A stretch of DNA of 64,000 nucleotides from a virus. The notes below the pieces were generated by a model that did not search any database, had not been told where the DNA came from, and worked only from the letters and a program-made list of their open reading frames with translations. Both the position numbers and the translations under genes were made by a program. Every line of letters starts with the position of its first letter. The stretch's first letter is position 1. The DNA lies in the IMG/VR virus record IMGVR_UViG_3300029286_000009, positions 1-64,000 of that record. One strand, written 5' to 3'. This document shows positions 11,901 through 19,051 of the stretch, in pieces.

Positions 11901-12574
11901 CAAGCTTGAAAACCAAATTAAACCTGCAGAATGGCAGCTTATCTTTTACTGCTATTATCCCATATCATGATTGGCATGACCTATGTGACTTAACTGGGAG
12001 ATCATTAGTCAGTGACTTCGGGTTTGTGTCTCGAGGATTTACACCGTTGCAATTTGATGCTCTAGAGAAAGATACCAGAGACTGTCAGATGCGGTGGAAG
12101 ATGTGGGACTGGGATGAAATACAAAGTTTTACATTTCGTTCCGAATACAATGATCGTTATCCCAATAATGCACCGACCGGGGGGTCTGACTGGTCAAGTA
12201 TCTTGGTACGTAAGTGCGGAACTAGGTGGGTTCATAAAGATACGGAATTAGATGGTGGACAAGTATGGGACAATTACGACGAACATTGGAAGACTGTCGT
12301 AAATAGTTGGAGAGCTGCACGTAGAAAACAGCACCCTATCATAACAATAACTGATTGCAAAAAGATAGAGGGAGAAGAGAAGAATTGTATAAAAGAAACA
12401 CAGGATGTTGCGGACAATACTAAAGCTGGCGTTGAAGATAGTGCTGGATCTCTAACAACCGATCGAAGTCTATCACAAAAGTGGACGGCGAGCAAAGCCA
12501 CTGATTATCCTCCCACGGTCAGTTCTGATAAAGGTAAAACTTTTAATTATGTAGATCCTTGGTGGAGATACTAA
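2978..12574 (+). CDS. Giant virion structural protein, 3198 aa
   Basis: This is one uninterrupted frame of 9.6 kb with a good ribosome site (GGGAGGTAACCAATG). It is probably a virion protein, because phage genes of this size in a structural run are usually tail, baseplate or fibre components. Three cysteine clusters are visible at residues about 122-155, 380-435 and 1607-1638. The last contains CYCASC, CQDC and CPYSDC and could bind zinc. A Ser/Thr-rich helical stretch lies at about 820-920, and an Ala/Glu/Lys-rich coiled coil at about 1800-1930. Thr/Glu-rich linkers occur near 1660 and 1745. I see no peptidase, lysozyme or kinase motif. The C-terminal 500 residues are again charged and partly helical. 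Its exact role is unknown. Confidence 0.65.
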   Translation: MPSNFKYRIKHASVSDNSLYNRELIPEEAYQQLEDSGYLSTSDTNIKPHTCTFIQKIAYNNSWYYLCGIKPLSTRSDLITSTTSKLSSSPDTRDGSLQGRVSGAIETGFDTDTEIGKNYFKCQYCDMSTGKATERTIGGQGENIVEFPMCNCYSPRGGLQISVFDGAVKGGLAPGFTYPYPSAENPTILPTVGDAYSKYGKSTGISPPPDFVGAVPPYVSTALQNKHKQRPTSLSMLHLLLNARATVVPCCWWKRASILTYEPGHFRVIDLAVAQKYVESRIPDWSGKLPNMSNILGVSDLADYTAIVGDYFAAGDQLFGADGSLYSITEEDAYILNSMLGRNYDYTLPNTSNNRRFIYVLDSAITGLPTKKIRSSDSGESPSCPTVWHFDTEGWFSPANCGYPDCNVRYTWGHLCNGGGSFSLDEGKACPYYENPLMGDKDSKRFAKLQNMYPGDSINAAMVLELMWYCKGGLPWSKEEWNDTWLHPYIWTTLPFSPVAYQTDRFTTDAGNVVTVPMHTEHHLYSRKAEVDPATGEITLKPPRVLPGGSVSAYVRKQDATLEDGVKVPDVPTLVNKLELHTAASIKILWPTADINTYELSITAASDYAEQIKEAKNKTYNKVLWGKDGLKTLVMGNASRSGNQGVYCINTAFLQGGDWQGKRVQLENKLKNIDYATTETQKLLRDLWEDVIRADVGGSVALKNANMMKTYPDDYGLFVFQDVPLNLLDNPNCIIVFSFSESGTIDVDFVLVKPIFWRGYTYQKDTSLMTSWKTVWNGRPSLFMQESHLNTIRPTLDKGRIQKSAGTMSLSTSKTTSTTATSTSTVQTLYTQITATVSEAQTLISNLSATQDVTTRALITQQLTTKTNEVTSAFKEAATEEEAIYTNKLSLVTTATEKQSLITELTNRISDVNRNIATATYFVSIYSQSGKSSSAVLYGKVLSGWNSIKAVLNSKLSSTQSLSTDTTVTDTSKTDEKLVRYSYKDTSKDAKKGDTDVQENGVIVTVDDYDPEEGTDPVSRLYVPYLSNYRPNHRNIDSYKNVNKLPNIETENITLDIPEDSGLATWGHITVAQNETPGISLPAYSFPSKAAKKIVIYSTRELDKPSSKAVDEPSGVELTSKIGSWYKFPSCLSTVVFVLNPDIFNNFTEAMIFSITALVTYKYKDANGDEQQSTKTVKFLPIDYNQVSRSYPGYTEGKTTRNLGVEEVDGVNYTKIEISEDIAILEKSETGRHPWVFFGIPVSEDTQVKEWRFYSGSFYPEAINLSTVVIPTPKEEGDIKFYIEYAYIGEIYDENAAEIYEWEDEELQTRILFGHPRTGILKTVFKYESVTDKVDDFEAVPIGSHSMATIWPHARIAMRDYEITYIWRDSYKGEEITTGNLTNRTATNWAASRVANKTAGQDKYYSQMCLGDHDLGTEFQPKISYNTKTSTNTTAGIRFKTTRAEWSSTFTDKTSSYLTNQTPTYGFPSTYLTSFIPPDPASSAASAGALYYPYTRSEPSSVFIPRHKTYLWEFLDKWRNKLNKTYSMFGCFRLQATDWCVRGTDTTRVRTWKRHWMYDPDRETQFIGRSKTRGPTFQLEYREYFEMATKTVYLRPYVARTGGDAENCYCASCNRYFKKTDGIECQDCTCPYSDCAKDVKPTDVTNWNAHYTTMLEKIESDTTEEVTETLSTTEEETFVPKNPDRTDYNTWKARMTTLYNAWLSSGKNSGLLSMQREQARGRRLGWYANIYGDIGIEFVTDTTTTEETTTTSGSEVDITTGCDKFGTTKRMDLGAFQISDGYVPGSVDPYYGTDSSSSSETEYYTLEAEATAAESAAATAKADTDRYTQKEKSMTGNDSYTENGTVYTLEGQSTYTSGGAATTKLSDKIAEAQKIQDEKEAEAENKRAKVKALNSKTARGQAREDIAAKAKAKKEEVEKKCNRYYSYLQQSYGYNYPWSPFDSPPVFGNTGREMYIVEICTIGSVISWLPRPVDKDMQMPVAKTTYTSPAIPSWWTARIPEGAAKELVTLLVPPVECTRAVTALHSEAQNPMYNYIFDSPFSETAATIGDSAFKTVKVRDIRIATRYNPDYSGQPYYRSDAGRFVLIPRADTKLCDIYVTKDTPLYKDETQDEFGEVTSFAGTITTTTTNTATSDSYINGDEIKGFSIKARGTTFVGDYYPGFEGPYSYGKSFIGFRGVTGVGAGTNIHWAWPELTRDWLYRAKKLVKYYPDLLPPLNVDGTIDTSVKYLITEKENDGIWAIPTVECGPYLKKADSVDDGREISGGPTLTEGPVSDTSNKEKTFLSSYFCIVVESERSHDGRVRSPLIWVEKIDSSDLTSVQEFKVPSDDAQPHRITSAGELIPVAIAAGDEGITDSLGNPSYKDAFSSGTITDIDNMENPSRGANLFTSKDVNESGYWPGFKVGNINYKTIGKVFNEKSVEQTLLDRTRVIKTISANGQNNHTLVAQVVYPYFNANATFIKLYLNSFFDDLSSYLTGTNDSVALKVEVYGTPVPGSFSSATKYSASYLLKLPVEDTSSPITLDVDFDITSDLYVTITFLVVTAADNFYTGPWKGVEFTYEQQELPYYENGTYVGTKLQTVQVQLSENYCYLSTLVASMKLGVLSPGKCAEVVRVEEAEFFVTTGELSERKSDTYNLFTEATSESYKCNWEEYDKTLDETSGWWEDSGRVEASDSSGVDEQWAVSAEKTMIENWRSIEGEGSQIGKEQKASVFPKACAEIPELPVSRLKMNTWTRLNSNQIPTVKNVQTMDLSDASINSSWVLGGVWSTRVAGPEWVTGDEFPSRDIIWWPAPVFNEGKLIMKGRAWQYGSLYKDEAKVISKNKRREIEDGDTYNENAYKYEIRGFEALLQKIQNVEQTGAEERKSASYQRTYGKTYANNYNQIQSVLNGASSNTNTSDSYIGQISSDYSTINDQANLSLQGLANSIASNRNYTITDKRTWVTLSDSTLDVDAVTWQNIKEREEMQAQLFEEDIASLKTKLNLQNGSLSFTAIIPYHDWHDLCDLTGRSLVSDFGFVSRGFTPLQFDALEKDTRDCQMRWKMWDWDEIQSFTFRSEYNDRYPNNAPTGGSDWSSILVRKCGTRWVHKDTELDGGQVWDNYDEHWKTVVNSWRAARRKQHPIITITDCKKIEGEEKNCIKETQDVADNTKAGVEDSAGSLTTDRSLSQKWTASKATDYPPTVSSDKGKTFNYVDPWWRY

Positions 12575-15500
12575 ATGGCTATTAACATCCAAGCAGAGTA
12601 TAATCTACTAAATGAATGTAAGTATATAAAGAATAAGGATAGATGCGTTCATGATACTAACCATGGATTTGAGGCTTTGTTTGGTAAAGGTAATTGTGGG
12701 TTCACCAATAACACCAATATGGACTGGTTGTGTCCATCTGGGTTATTTCTATGGGGGATAGCCTCCGCCGAAAGTTGCTACATTTCATTAGCTGACCCAC
12801 TGTCCGCAACTTTTGAAGCAGACTATTTTGGCGATTTTGAAATCGATATGCTGGTTAGGTATGACGAAGATTCTATAATTCTAGCCTCTGAGACACTGGT
12901 TGGGCGACTAGAGTGGCAGACAGAAGTTGATAGCAGCTGGGAAGATGCTGCTTATGTGGAATTAGAAATCACTCCAGATGGAAACTGGCACCGCTATACA
13001 AAAGTAATGTTTGAAAATCCGTATTGGGTAGGTAATATAACTAACTTACGTTTTTACCCGTTTACAAACGGAGTAGCAAGCGTAGAATTTATGATTAAAC
13101 GTCTTGCTTTTAGGTCTGACACCCATTACAAATGTAAATACCCGCCGTGTGCGTTTAATGATAGTTATTCTCACCCTTGTTCAGCTATTGGGAAAGCAGC
13201 TAGAGCATACAGTATAACTCGTGTCAACCAAGCTACTGTGGATGTAGACAATTTTAGGATAGGGGTTAGTCTAGACGATTATAGTATACAATATATTGAT
13301 CTGGACTTAAACCACTGTACTGATAACTACGCGATAGCCCAAGAGTTAACTATTAAAATGAATACACTGTCTTTTGGGGGCTACAAGTTTGCAGAATGCT
13401 ATTATGATGATGTAGCAGAAAACTTCAGTATTTATACTGGTACTAAGGGTAAGAACGGTTCCGTCAATATATATCATGGGGGCGATAAAGACGTTTCAGT
13501 ATCTCTTGGCTTCTTTTCTGATACAGATACACCAACATGGCGTAGTGAATCTGGAATAGATCCAGTTGATGGTTTTATCTCCGCTTATCAAAAAATACCT
13601 GCTACTGTACTTTATCGTTTACCCAATTCAGAATCACCGTTAATAACGTTTGACCCCGCAGAACCCATGGTCTATGCGGGTAGGGCTAACTTGCAGTCGT
13701 TGCCTATGGAGACGACAATCGAAGAAGGCAATGTTCCGGGGAGTCTATTCTTAGATATTTTTGGGCGGGCGAACTACGAAGGTTATATAAATCATGTCCA
13801 GTTCAAAGGAAACATTATTTCTGGACAAAGTAGAATATTCCTACTTCGCCCCATTGCAACCTTGACCTTTTCAATAATGTATATAAGTGATCTGCTCACT
13901 TCTTCTGACCTCGTAAGTGGGCAAGATTCTTTACACCAAATTGATATAAACTGGTACTTACGTCCAGGCGATATTTTTGGTTTGTATATGTGTTTACCTG
14001 CTTTAGACATTGATGACAATTCTAAAGTAAGACCAGATATGCAGTATAAATACTCGTGGATTGACCTGCGTGATACAAGTTTAGCCGTTGGAGATTCACT
14101 TACTTATACTACGGAGAATATTAAGTTCTATGGCTTTCAGGGACTACCGGTGTATGGCTACTCAGATACCTTAATTCCTGGGTATGGTATAGAAGCTGAA
14201 CTACGCTACGAGTATGGCGTTAGTCATGTAGCAATGGTGGGCACAGAGTCTAATTGTAAAGTAGACATGGATTTAATGACTTTGGATATAACAAAGGTAA
14301 GAGTGTCGAGTAATGTTACTACTGGAGACTTGCAGGATGCTCCATCTGCAGATTTATTGACTGTTTTCAGTGAAGAAGATGACCCCGATAATTGGTGGAT
14401 AGAATTTTGGTTTCCCACCTATGTGAAGTCAGTATATAAAATTGTAACTACATTTGAAGACTCAGAAAATATTCGTGGGTTTGATTGGGAGTACTATTTA
14501 AATGAAAATGACCGGGGCACTTTATCCTGGACTGAGGAATTTAAATACCCTACAGAAGCTGTGGGGGTTGGAAGTGCAGTAGGTTGGCTAAGACTCGGTC
14601 TTCCTCTCTACGTGTATTTAGATGGTTCTACTGACATGACCCAACACCCCTACATAGGACAAAATTACGTTACGGATGACCCCTATGATTATTACCCCGG
14701 AGTCACAGATCAACAAAGAATTACGCGCTTTACCAAAGCGTATGGTGTTCGTTGGAACAAACTCGAACAGATTTTTTATCCGGTTGATACCCACGGTCTA
14801 CGCTTGTACGTGTGGCGGTGGGCCAGTGCCCGTATAACCTCGGTGCAAATCTGGGCACAGCTAACATCTACAGAAACTATCCTGCACGCAATAGAAGGTT
14901 GGGGAGCAAGCGGTCCGCTAGTATTTGATACAGAACGATATAATGTTGTAGATAGAACAGGCGAACTATGGCAGTCTAGTCGTATAAGCCGTGCCAAAAC
15001 ATCGGATTATACATATGGGCTAGATTTTGACTTTCAAGACAATGATGATATGACGACTGTGGTGGCAGAAGTTGGTACTACGATGAGTCATCTAGAAATA
15101 GATTTAGTAAGTCTACCTGTGCAGATACAACAGATTAAACTTATACCACAGCACATAGCAGTGCAATTGCGAGAGGCGGATAGTAAAGAACCTATTACTG
15201 AAATATCAAACCTTTCGTGGGGGTCCCCCTCTGACGGCTCAGATTACACTTATGGCCCAGCACAACCCTATACTGTGTATAATGACACAGGATTTAGAGC
15301 TGCACTTATATTAAACATTGCAGACCCCCTAGCTGTTGACCAATCCTGTGTGTTTTATAGCACCTTAGCCTCGAGTGGTTCTTTAAGTGATCCCGCCCGT
15401 GGAACATACGCAGATATAATACGATCTCCTGATACCTACATTACTAACGACAAAGGAATTAATTACCATGCTCGTGTTTATACCCCAATAGAGGTGACTC

Positions 15501-18500
15501 CTACTGCATGGCACAGTTCTACTAATAGTGGGATTACATGGCAGACATTGACTTCGGGTAATCCGTTCACAGAAACAGTTATGTGGAATGAGCCTATCAA
15601 TCCTTACAATACTGATTGGAAGGTATATAATTGGGCTAAATCAGACTCAGTTACGATAAGTGGCGGGCTTCTTAGTATAACAACTATACCCAGGTATTAT
15701 ACAGTAGAATCTGGGGCATGGTTGGCTCCCACATACTTCCAAGATGTGGCACGTAGTGATACATTCTTACTAGAGACTCAAATTTTAGGGGGTATGACTC
15801 AACAGCCCGGTACAGACGTTTCAGCTGGTATTGTTATATTTGATAAGGAAGATAATACAAAGTCTTTCCGCATAGAACGTTATACGGGTAATAATTTGTC
15901 TACTGTATCTGGGGGGTTTAATGAAGACAATGCACACTTAAATTATGCTTTTGGTGACTACGTTCGTTGGGGACCGCAAGTTAATTTTGCAGGAGTAAGT
16001 GGGTGTAGTCCGGATTGCTTGACTACTAGTCGTTATGAATATAGCTTACTACTTAAATTGATACAGAATGGTAACGCAGTAGATGTATTTTACCGCTTAC
16101 CTTATGAAGGTTGGACTACCGTGAGTTCTTATTCTATAGTAGATTGGTCAAAAAACATTCGGATAGGTGTTTATGGGAATACACAGGCAGTATCGAAGGT
16201 AATAAATAATATTAAAGTACCCGCAACTTTTGACTATCTCTCCTATAAAGATAGTACCCCCCGCAGAGTTGAGGACTTTAACCAAGATTGTAATTTTTCG
16301 GAGCTAACTACCACTTGGAGTGGTTGGACGGCTTACAATACCGAACATACGTCTCTGTTTTGTACCTCAGCAGATGCAGAAGGTAGTTTAAAAATTCGTA
16401 AATGGGTCAATGATTCTGATTTCAAGTATTTTGATCACTATCTCCAATCTCCAGCCCTGCTAACTACGTGGGGTTCTATTACAGACTACGATGATGTTTT
16501 ATTTAGGTTGACGGGGTATGATGACCGATTAATGGTATCAGGTAGTTATTCAGCAGGGTTACTTTTGAGAGATTCCAGTGACTACAATAACAGTATAAAA
16601 TATGCTTACTGTGGTGCGAATAGGTTGGAAATCAGGGAAAATGGTGGTAATAAAAACTACTTAACAATTGATCCAGTCACTTCTACATCCGGGCTTTGGC
16701 TTAAACTTGATAAAGCATGCGGGGTAGTTGTATTAGGGTACTCCTACGACGGCTCTAATTTTGAGGTTGCCTCGGGGATTAGTCTGTGGGATTGGTCTGA
16801 GGAAGCTGAAGTTGAACTAGCAGTAGCAACTGATGTAGGAGACATTACATTTGATTACTTTCAATTTGGGCGATCTAGGTTAGACGCCACTAACATGGCT
16901 GCTTCATTTAATCCTAAGCTACCTTTGTTGAACATATATGGAACTGGGTTTGATTGGGGCACTCTCTATTATAGCACTGCATCTGGGCTAGAGAATTTTA
17001 CAACTACTAAACCCCCAGCAGTGTCCCACGTGATGTTTTTAAAAGACCAGGAAAACGATGTAGACTTTGACGCAGTAAAGTTTATTCCTGATGTAAGAGC
17101 AGCAAAGTCAGAGCATTTTTCCTTGAATATGTTCGAAATACCCCAGGCAAACCAGCAACTATTTGATTACACTGGCTCCCTTATGCTTGTTGACCCAGTC
17201 TTGACCGAATCGGGCAGTGGTTGGTCCGAGAATCTTTCCTATAAAGGAATTCCGCTATATGATTCCCCGGTGTTACTACTAGACCTACGAGAGGTGTACA
17301 ACCTTGGACGTTGCCCGTTAGCTACTAACCTCGCAACAGGTAGGTTTTCTGCCACAGATACAAACTATCCAATAGACGCAACATGGGGAGACCAGTCGTA
17401 TGAGCAAGTTGGTTTTGGTGTACAGTGCAAGTATAGCTCTAGTAACCAATGTACCTTAGACCCCTCCGCCGGGAAACCACGCATGATATATGCTGAAGAT
17501 GAGCTTCCTAAATACTATTTTCCCAACACCTGTAATGGGGTTTCAGGTACCGCTGGCGATGTGCGAAAAGTGTGTGAGTATTTTACTCCTGGATCGGCAA
17601 GGTGGGTTATGCTGGAGAGTAAAGACTTCTTATCCACGACAGCATCAGCAACAGCGATGTGGTTTCTAGGACCAACCGAAGTTAATCACATACAGAGACC
17701 AGTAGCACTCACACATGACTACAACTGGTGGTCAACTGCTTATGGTAAGACAGCATGGACTAGTGGCACCAGCGACAACTCAGATGACGCTCTTGTTTAT
17801 TTGTACCCAGGTTCTGGTATTGCGGGCACCTGTGGGTTTAATCCTACTGGAAATCCTTACTGGCGGTTCTCTACTGATCGTAATTGGACATGGGAAGACC
17901 AGTTCAGTATAGACATAAAAATGACTAACCCGGAGAATATTGATAAAATGCAGATAAAGTTGGGACGAGACCCCTACTGCTACTGGTTATTTACAGTCAC
18001 TGGCACATTGTCCACGACTTGGCAAACGCATGTCTTCCATTATAAAGAAGCAGAACGCATAATAGCCAAAGATACCGGTTTATCAGAACCAGTATACACG
18101 ACTGCTGATGCAGAATTTTACGAGGTGGATGACGCCCCATACTCACCTATGCCCTATCTAAACCATGGTTATATAGAAATGACTGTTTCGGGTTCAGATG
18201 GGACGGATGTATACATCCGTGGCTTAAAGAATGTTAGAACTAGGTTTAAAGATGGATGGATGTTTTTAGGTGTAGATGAGTCACTATATATACCTGATAT
18301 TGATTTGGTGAATACCGGGACAATTAGCTTCAACTACAAGCCCTCAGAAGCAGCGGTAAAGTTGGTAGAAGCTGACCACCGTGAATTTATGTTTGATATA
18401 CTAAACATTAGCAACTCAGAAGCAAGTATAAGTCTTGTCTTAAACCCCCAGTATGGGTGGGAGGTATTTTGTTGGGGAATACAGGAGCAACAAATTCTTG

Positions 18501-19051
18501 ATTATATACCAACTGTAAAAGAGTCCGAGTCAATACTCCCTTCGTCTTCAAATCCTGGACCTTTCGAGATAGTCCTCAGCTGGGCACCTGACCATATACC
18601 GGGACTAACTGACTCTATTGTATTATGGGTAAATGGGATTAAAGTTTGTGCTGGAGACTTCGCTTCGTTAGGCAGCTCATTCAAGACAGACGATATTAAA
18701 ATAACTTTGGGGAGGGGAGCCTCAATCATACATGACGAGGATAAAACATTGCATGCCGCCTATGCTTGGTTCTCTGACCTGAAGATATTCAAATACGCAG
18801 TTAATAAGCCTACTACTAACGTAGAGGATGCTTCTCTTATACCAGAAAATATGCTTGAGTTATCAGAGGATGGAATAGCATGGAAGTCTTTTGCTAATGG
18901 AGAACTCCCCATTCGTGTGTCTGGTGTAGAGAATAGGGAAGGTGTAACATTCTACATGCGAAATAAACGTCCCAAGAAGGATGTTAAGTTACTGCAAAAA
19001 AGAGGACAGGCGTCACTAATAGTAATGTGGGAAGTTAGCCAATCATGGTAA
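12575..19051 (+). CDS. Giant virion protein with concanavalin-like domains, 2158 aa
   Basis: The ATG directly follows the TAA of the preceding gene. The protein is beta-rich throughout. Residues about 215-315 carry the G-x-N-G-S-V / LGF module shared with the 538-residue protein at 381. Residues about 1040-1200 and 1250-1440 resemble jelly-roll domains, with patterns such as GIVIFDKEDN and GLLLRDSSDYNNS. Residues about 1888-2080 resemble a LamG/concanavalin A domain, with TISFNYKPSE and IVLWVNGIKV. Such folds commonly bind carbohydrate, so a receptor-binding or fibre role is likely. A cysteine group (KCKYPPC, HPC) lies near residue 190. It overlaps the next gene by seven bases. I see no hydrolase active site. 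Confidence 0.6.
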   Translation: MAINIQAEYNLLNECKYIKNKDRCVHDTNHGFEALFGKGNCGFTNNTNMDWLCPSGLFLWGIASAESCYISLADPLSATFEADYFGDFEIDMLVRYDEDSIILASETLVGRLEWQTEVDSSWEDAAYVELEITPDGNWHRYTKVMFENPYWVGNITNLRFYPFTNGVASVEFMIKRLAFRSDTHYKCKYPPCAFNDSYSHPCSAIGKAARAYSITRVNQATVDVDNFRIGVSLDDYSIQYIDLDLNHCTDNYAIAQELTIKMNTLSFGGYKFAECYYDDVAENFSIYTGTKGKNGSVNIYHGGDKDVSVSLGFFSDTDTPTWRSESGIDPVDGFISAYQKIPATVLYRLPNSESPLITFDPAEPMVYAGRANLQSLPMETTIEEGNVPGSLFLDIFGRANYEGYINHVQFKGNIISGQSRIFLLRPIATLTFSIMYISDLLTSSDLVSGQDSLHQIDINWYLRPGDIFGLYMCLPALDIDDNSKVRPDMQYKYSWIDLRDTSLAVGDSLTYTTENIKFYGFQGLPVYGYSDTLIPGYGIEAELRYEYGVSHVAMVGTESNCKVDMDLMTLDITKVRVSSNVTTGDLQDAPSADLLTVFSEEDDPDNWWIEFWFPTYVKSVYKIVTTFEDSENIRGFDWEYYLNENDRGTLSWTEEFKYPTEAVGVGSAVGWLRLGLPLYVYLDGSTDMTQHPYIGQNYVTDDPYDYYPGVTDQQRITRFTKAYGVRWNKLEQIFYPVDTHGLRLYVWRWASARITSVQIWAQLTSTETILHAIEGWGASGPLVFDTERYNVVDRTGELWQSSRISRAKTSDYTYGLDFDFQDNDDMTTVVAEVGTTMSHLEIDLVSLPVQIQQIKLIPQHIAVQLREADSKEPITEISNLSWGSPSDGSDYTYGPAQPYTVYNDTGFRAALILNIADPLAVDQSCVFYSTLASSGSLSDPARGTYADIIRSPDTYITNDKGINYHARVYTPIEVTPTAWHSSTNSGITWQTLTSGNPFTETVMWNEPINPYNTDWKVYNWAKSDSVTISGGLLSITTIPRYYTVESGAWLAPTYFQDVARSDTFLLETQILGGMTQQPGTDVSAGIVIFDKEDNTKSFRIERYTGNNLSTVSGGFNEDNAHLNYAFGDYVRWGPQVNFAGVSGCSPDCLTTSRYEYSLLLKLIQNGNAVDVFYRLPYEGWTTVSSYSIVDWSKNIRIGVYGNTQAVSKVINNIKVPATFDYLSYKDSTPRRVEDFNQDCNFSELTTTWSGWTAYNTEHTSLFCTSADAEGSLKIRKWVNDSDFKYFDHYLQSPALLTTWGSITDYDDVLFRLTGYDDRLMVSGSYSAGLLLRDSSDYNNSIKYAYCGANRLEIRENGGNKNYLTIDPVTSTSGLWLKLDKACGVVVLGYSYDGSNFEVASGISLWDWSEEAEVELAVATDVGDITFDYFQFGRSRLDATNMAASFNPKLPLLNIYGTGFDWGTLYYSTASGLENFTTTKPPAVSHVMFLKDQENDVDFDAVKFIPDVRAAKSEHFSLNMFEIPQANQQLFDYTGSLMLVDPVLTESGSGWSENLSYKGIPLYDSPVLLLDLREVYNLGRCPLATNLATGRFSATDTNYPIDATWGDQSYEQVGFGVQCKYSSSNQCTLDPSAGKPRMIYAEDELPKYYFPNTCNGVSGTAGDVRKVCEYFTPGSARWVMLESKDFLSTTASATAMWFLGPTEVNHIQRPVALTHDYNWWSTAYGKTAWTSGTSDNSDDALVYLYPGSGIAGTCGFNPTGNPYWRFSTDRNWTWEDQFSIDIKMTNPENIDKMQIKLGRDPYCYWLFTVTGTLSTTWQTHVFHYKEAERIIAKDTGLSEPVYTTADAEFYEVDDAPYSPMPYLNHGYIEMTVSGSDGTDVYIRGLKNVRTRFKDGWMFLGVDESLYIPDIDLVNTGTISFNYKPSEAAVKLVEADHREFMFDILNISNSEASISLVLNPQYGWEVFCWGIQEQQILDYIPTVKESESILPSSSNPGPFEIVLSWAPDHIPGLTDSIVLWVNGIKVCAGDFASLGSSFKTDDIKITLGRGASIIHDEDKTLHAAYAWFSDLKIFKYAVNKPTTNVEDASLIPENMLELSEDGIAWKSFANGELPIRVSGVENREGVTFYMRNKRPKKDVKLLQKRGQASLIVMWEVSQSW

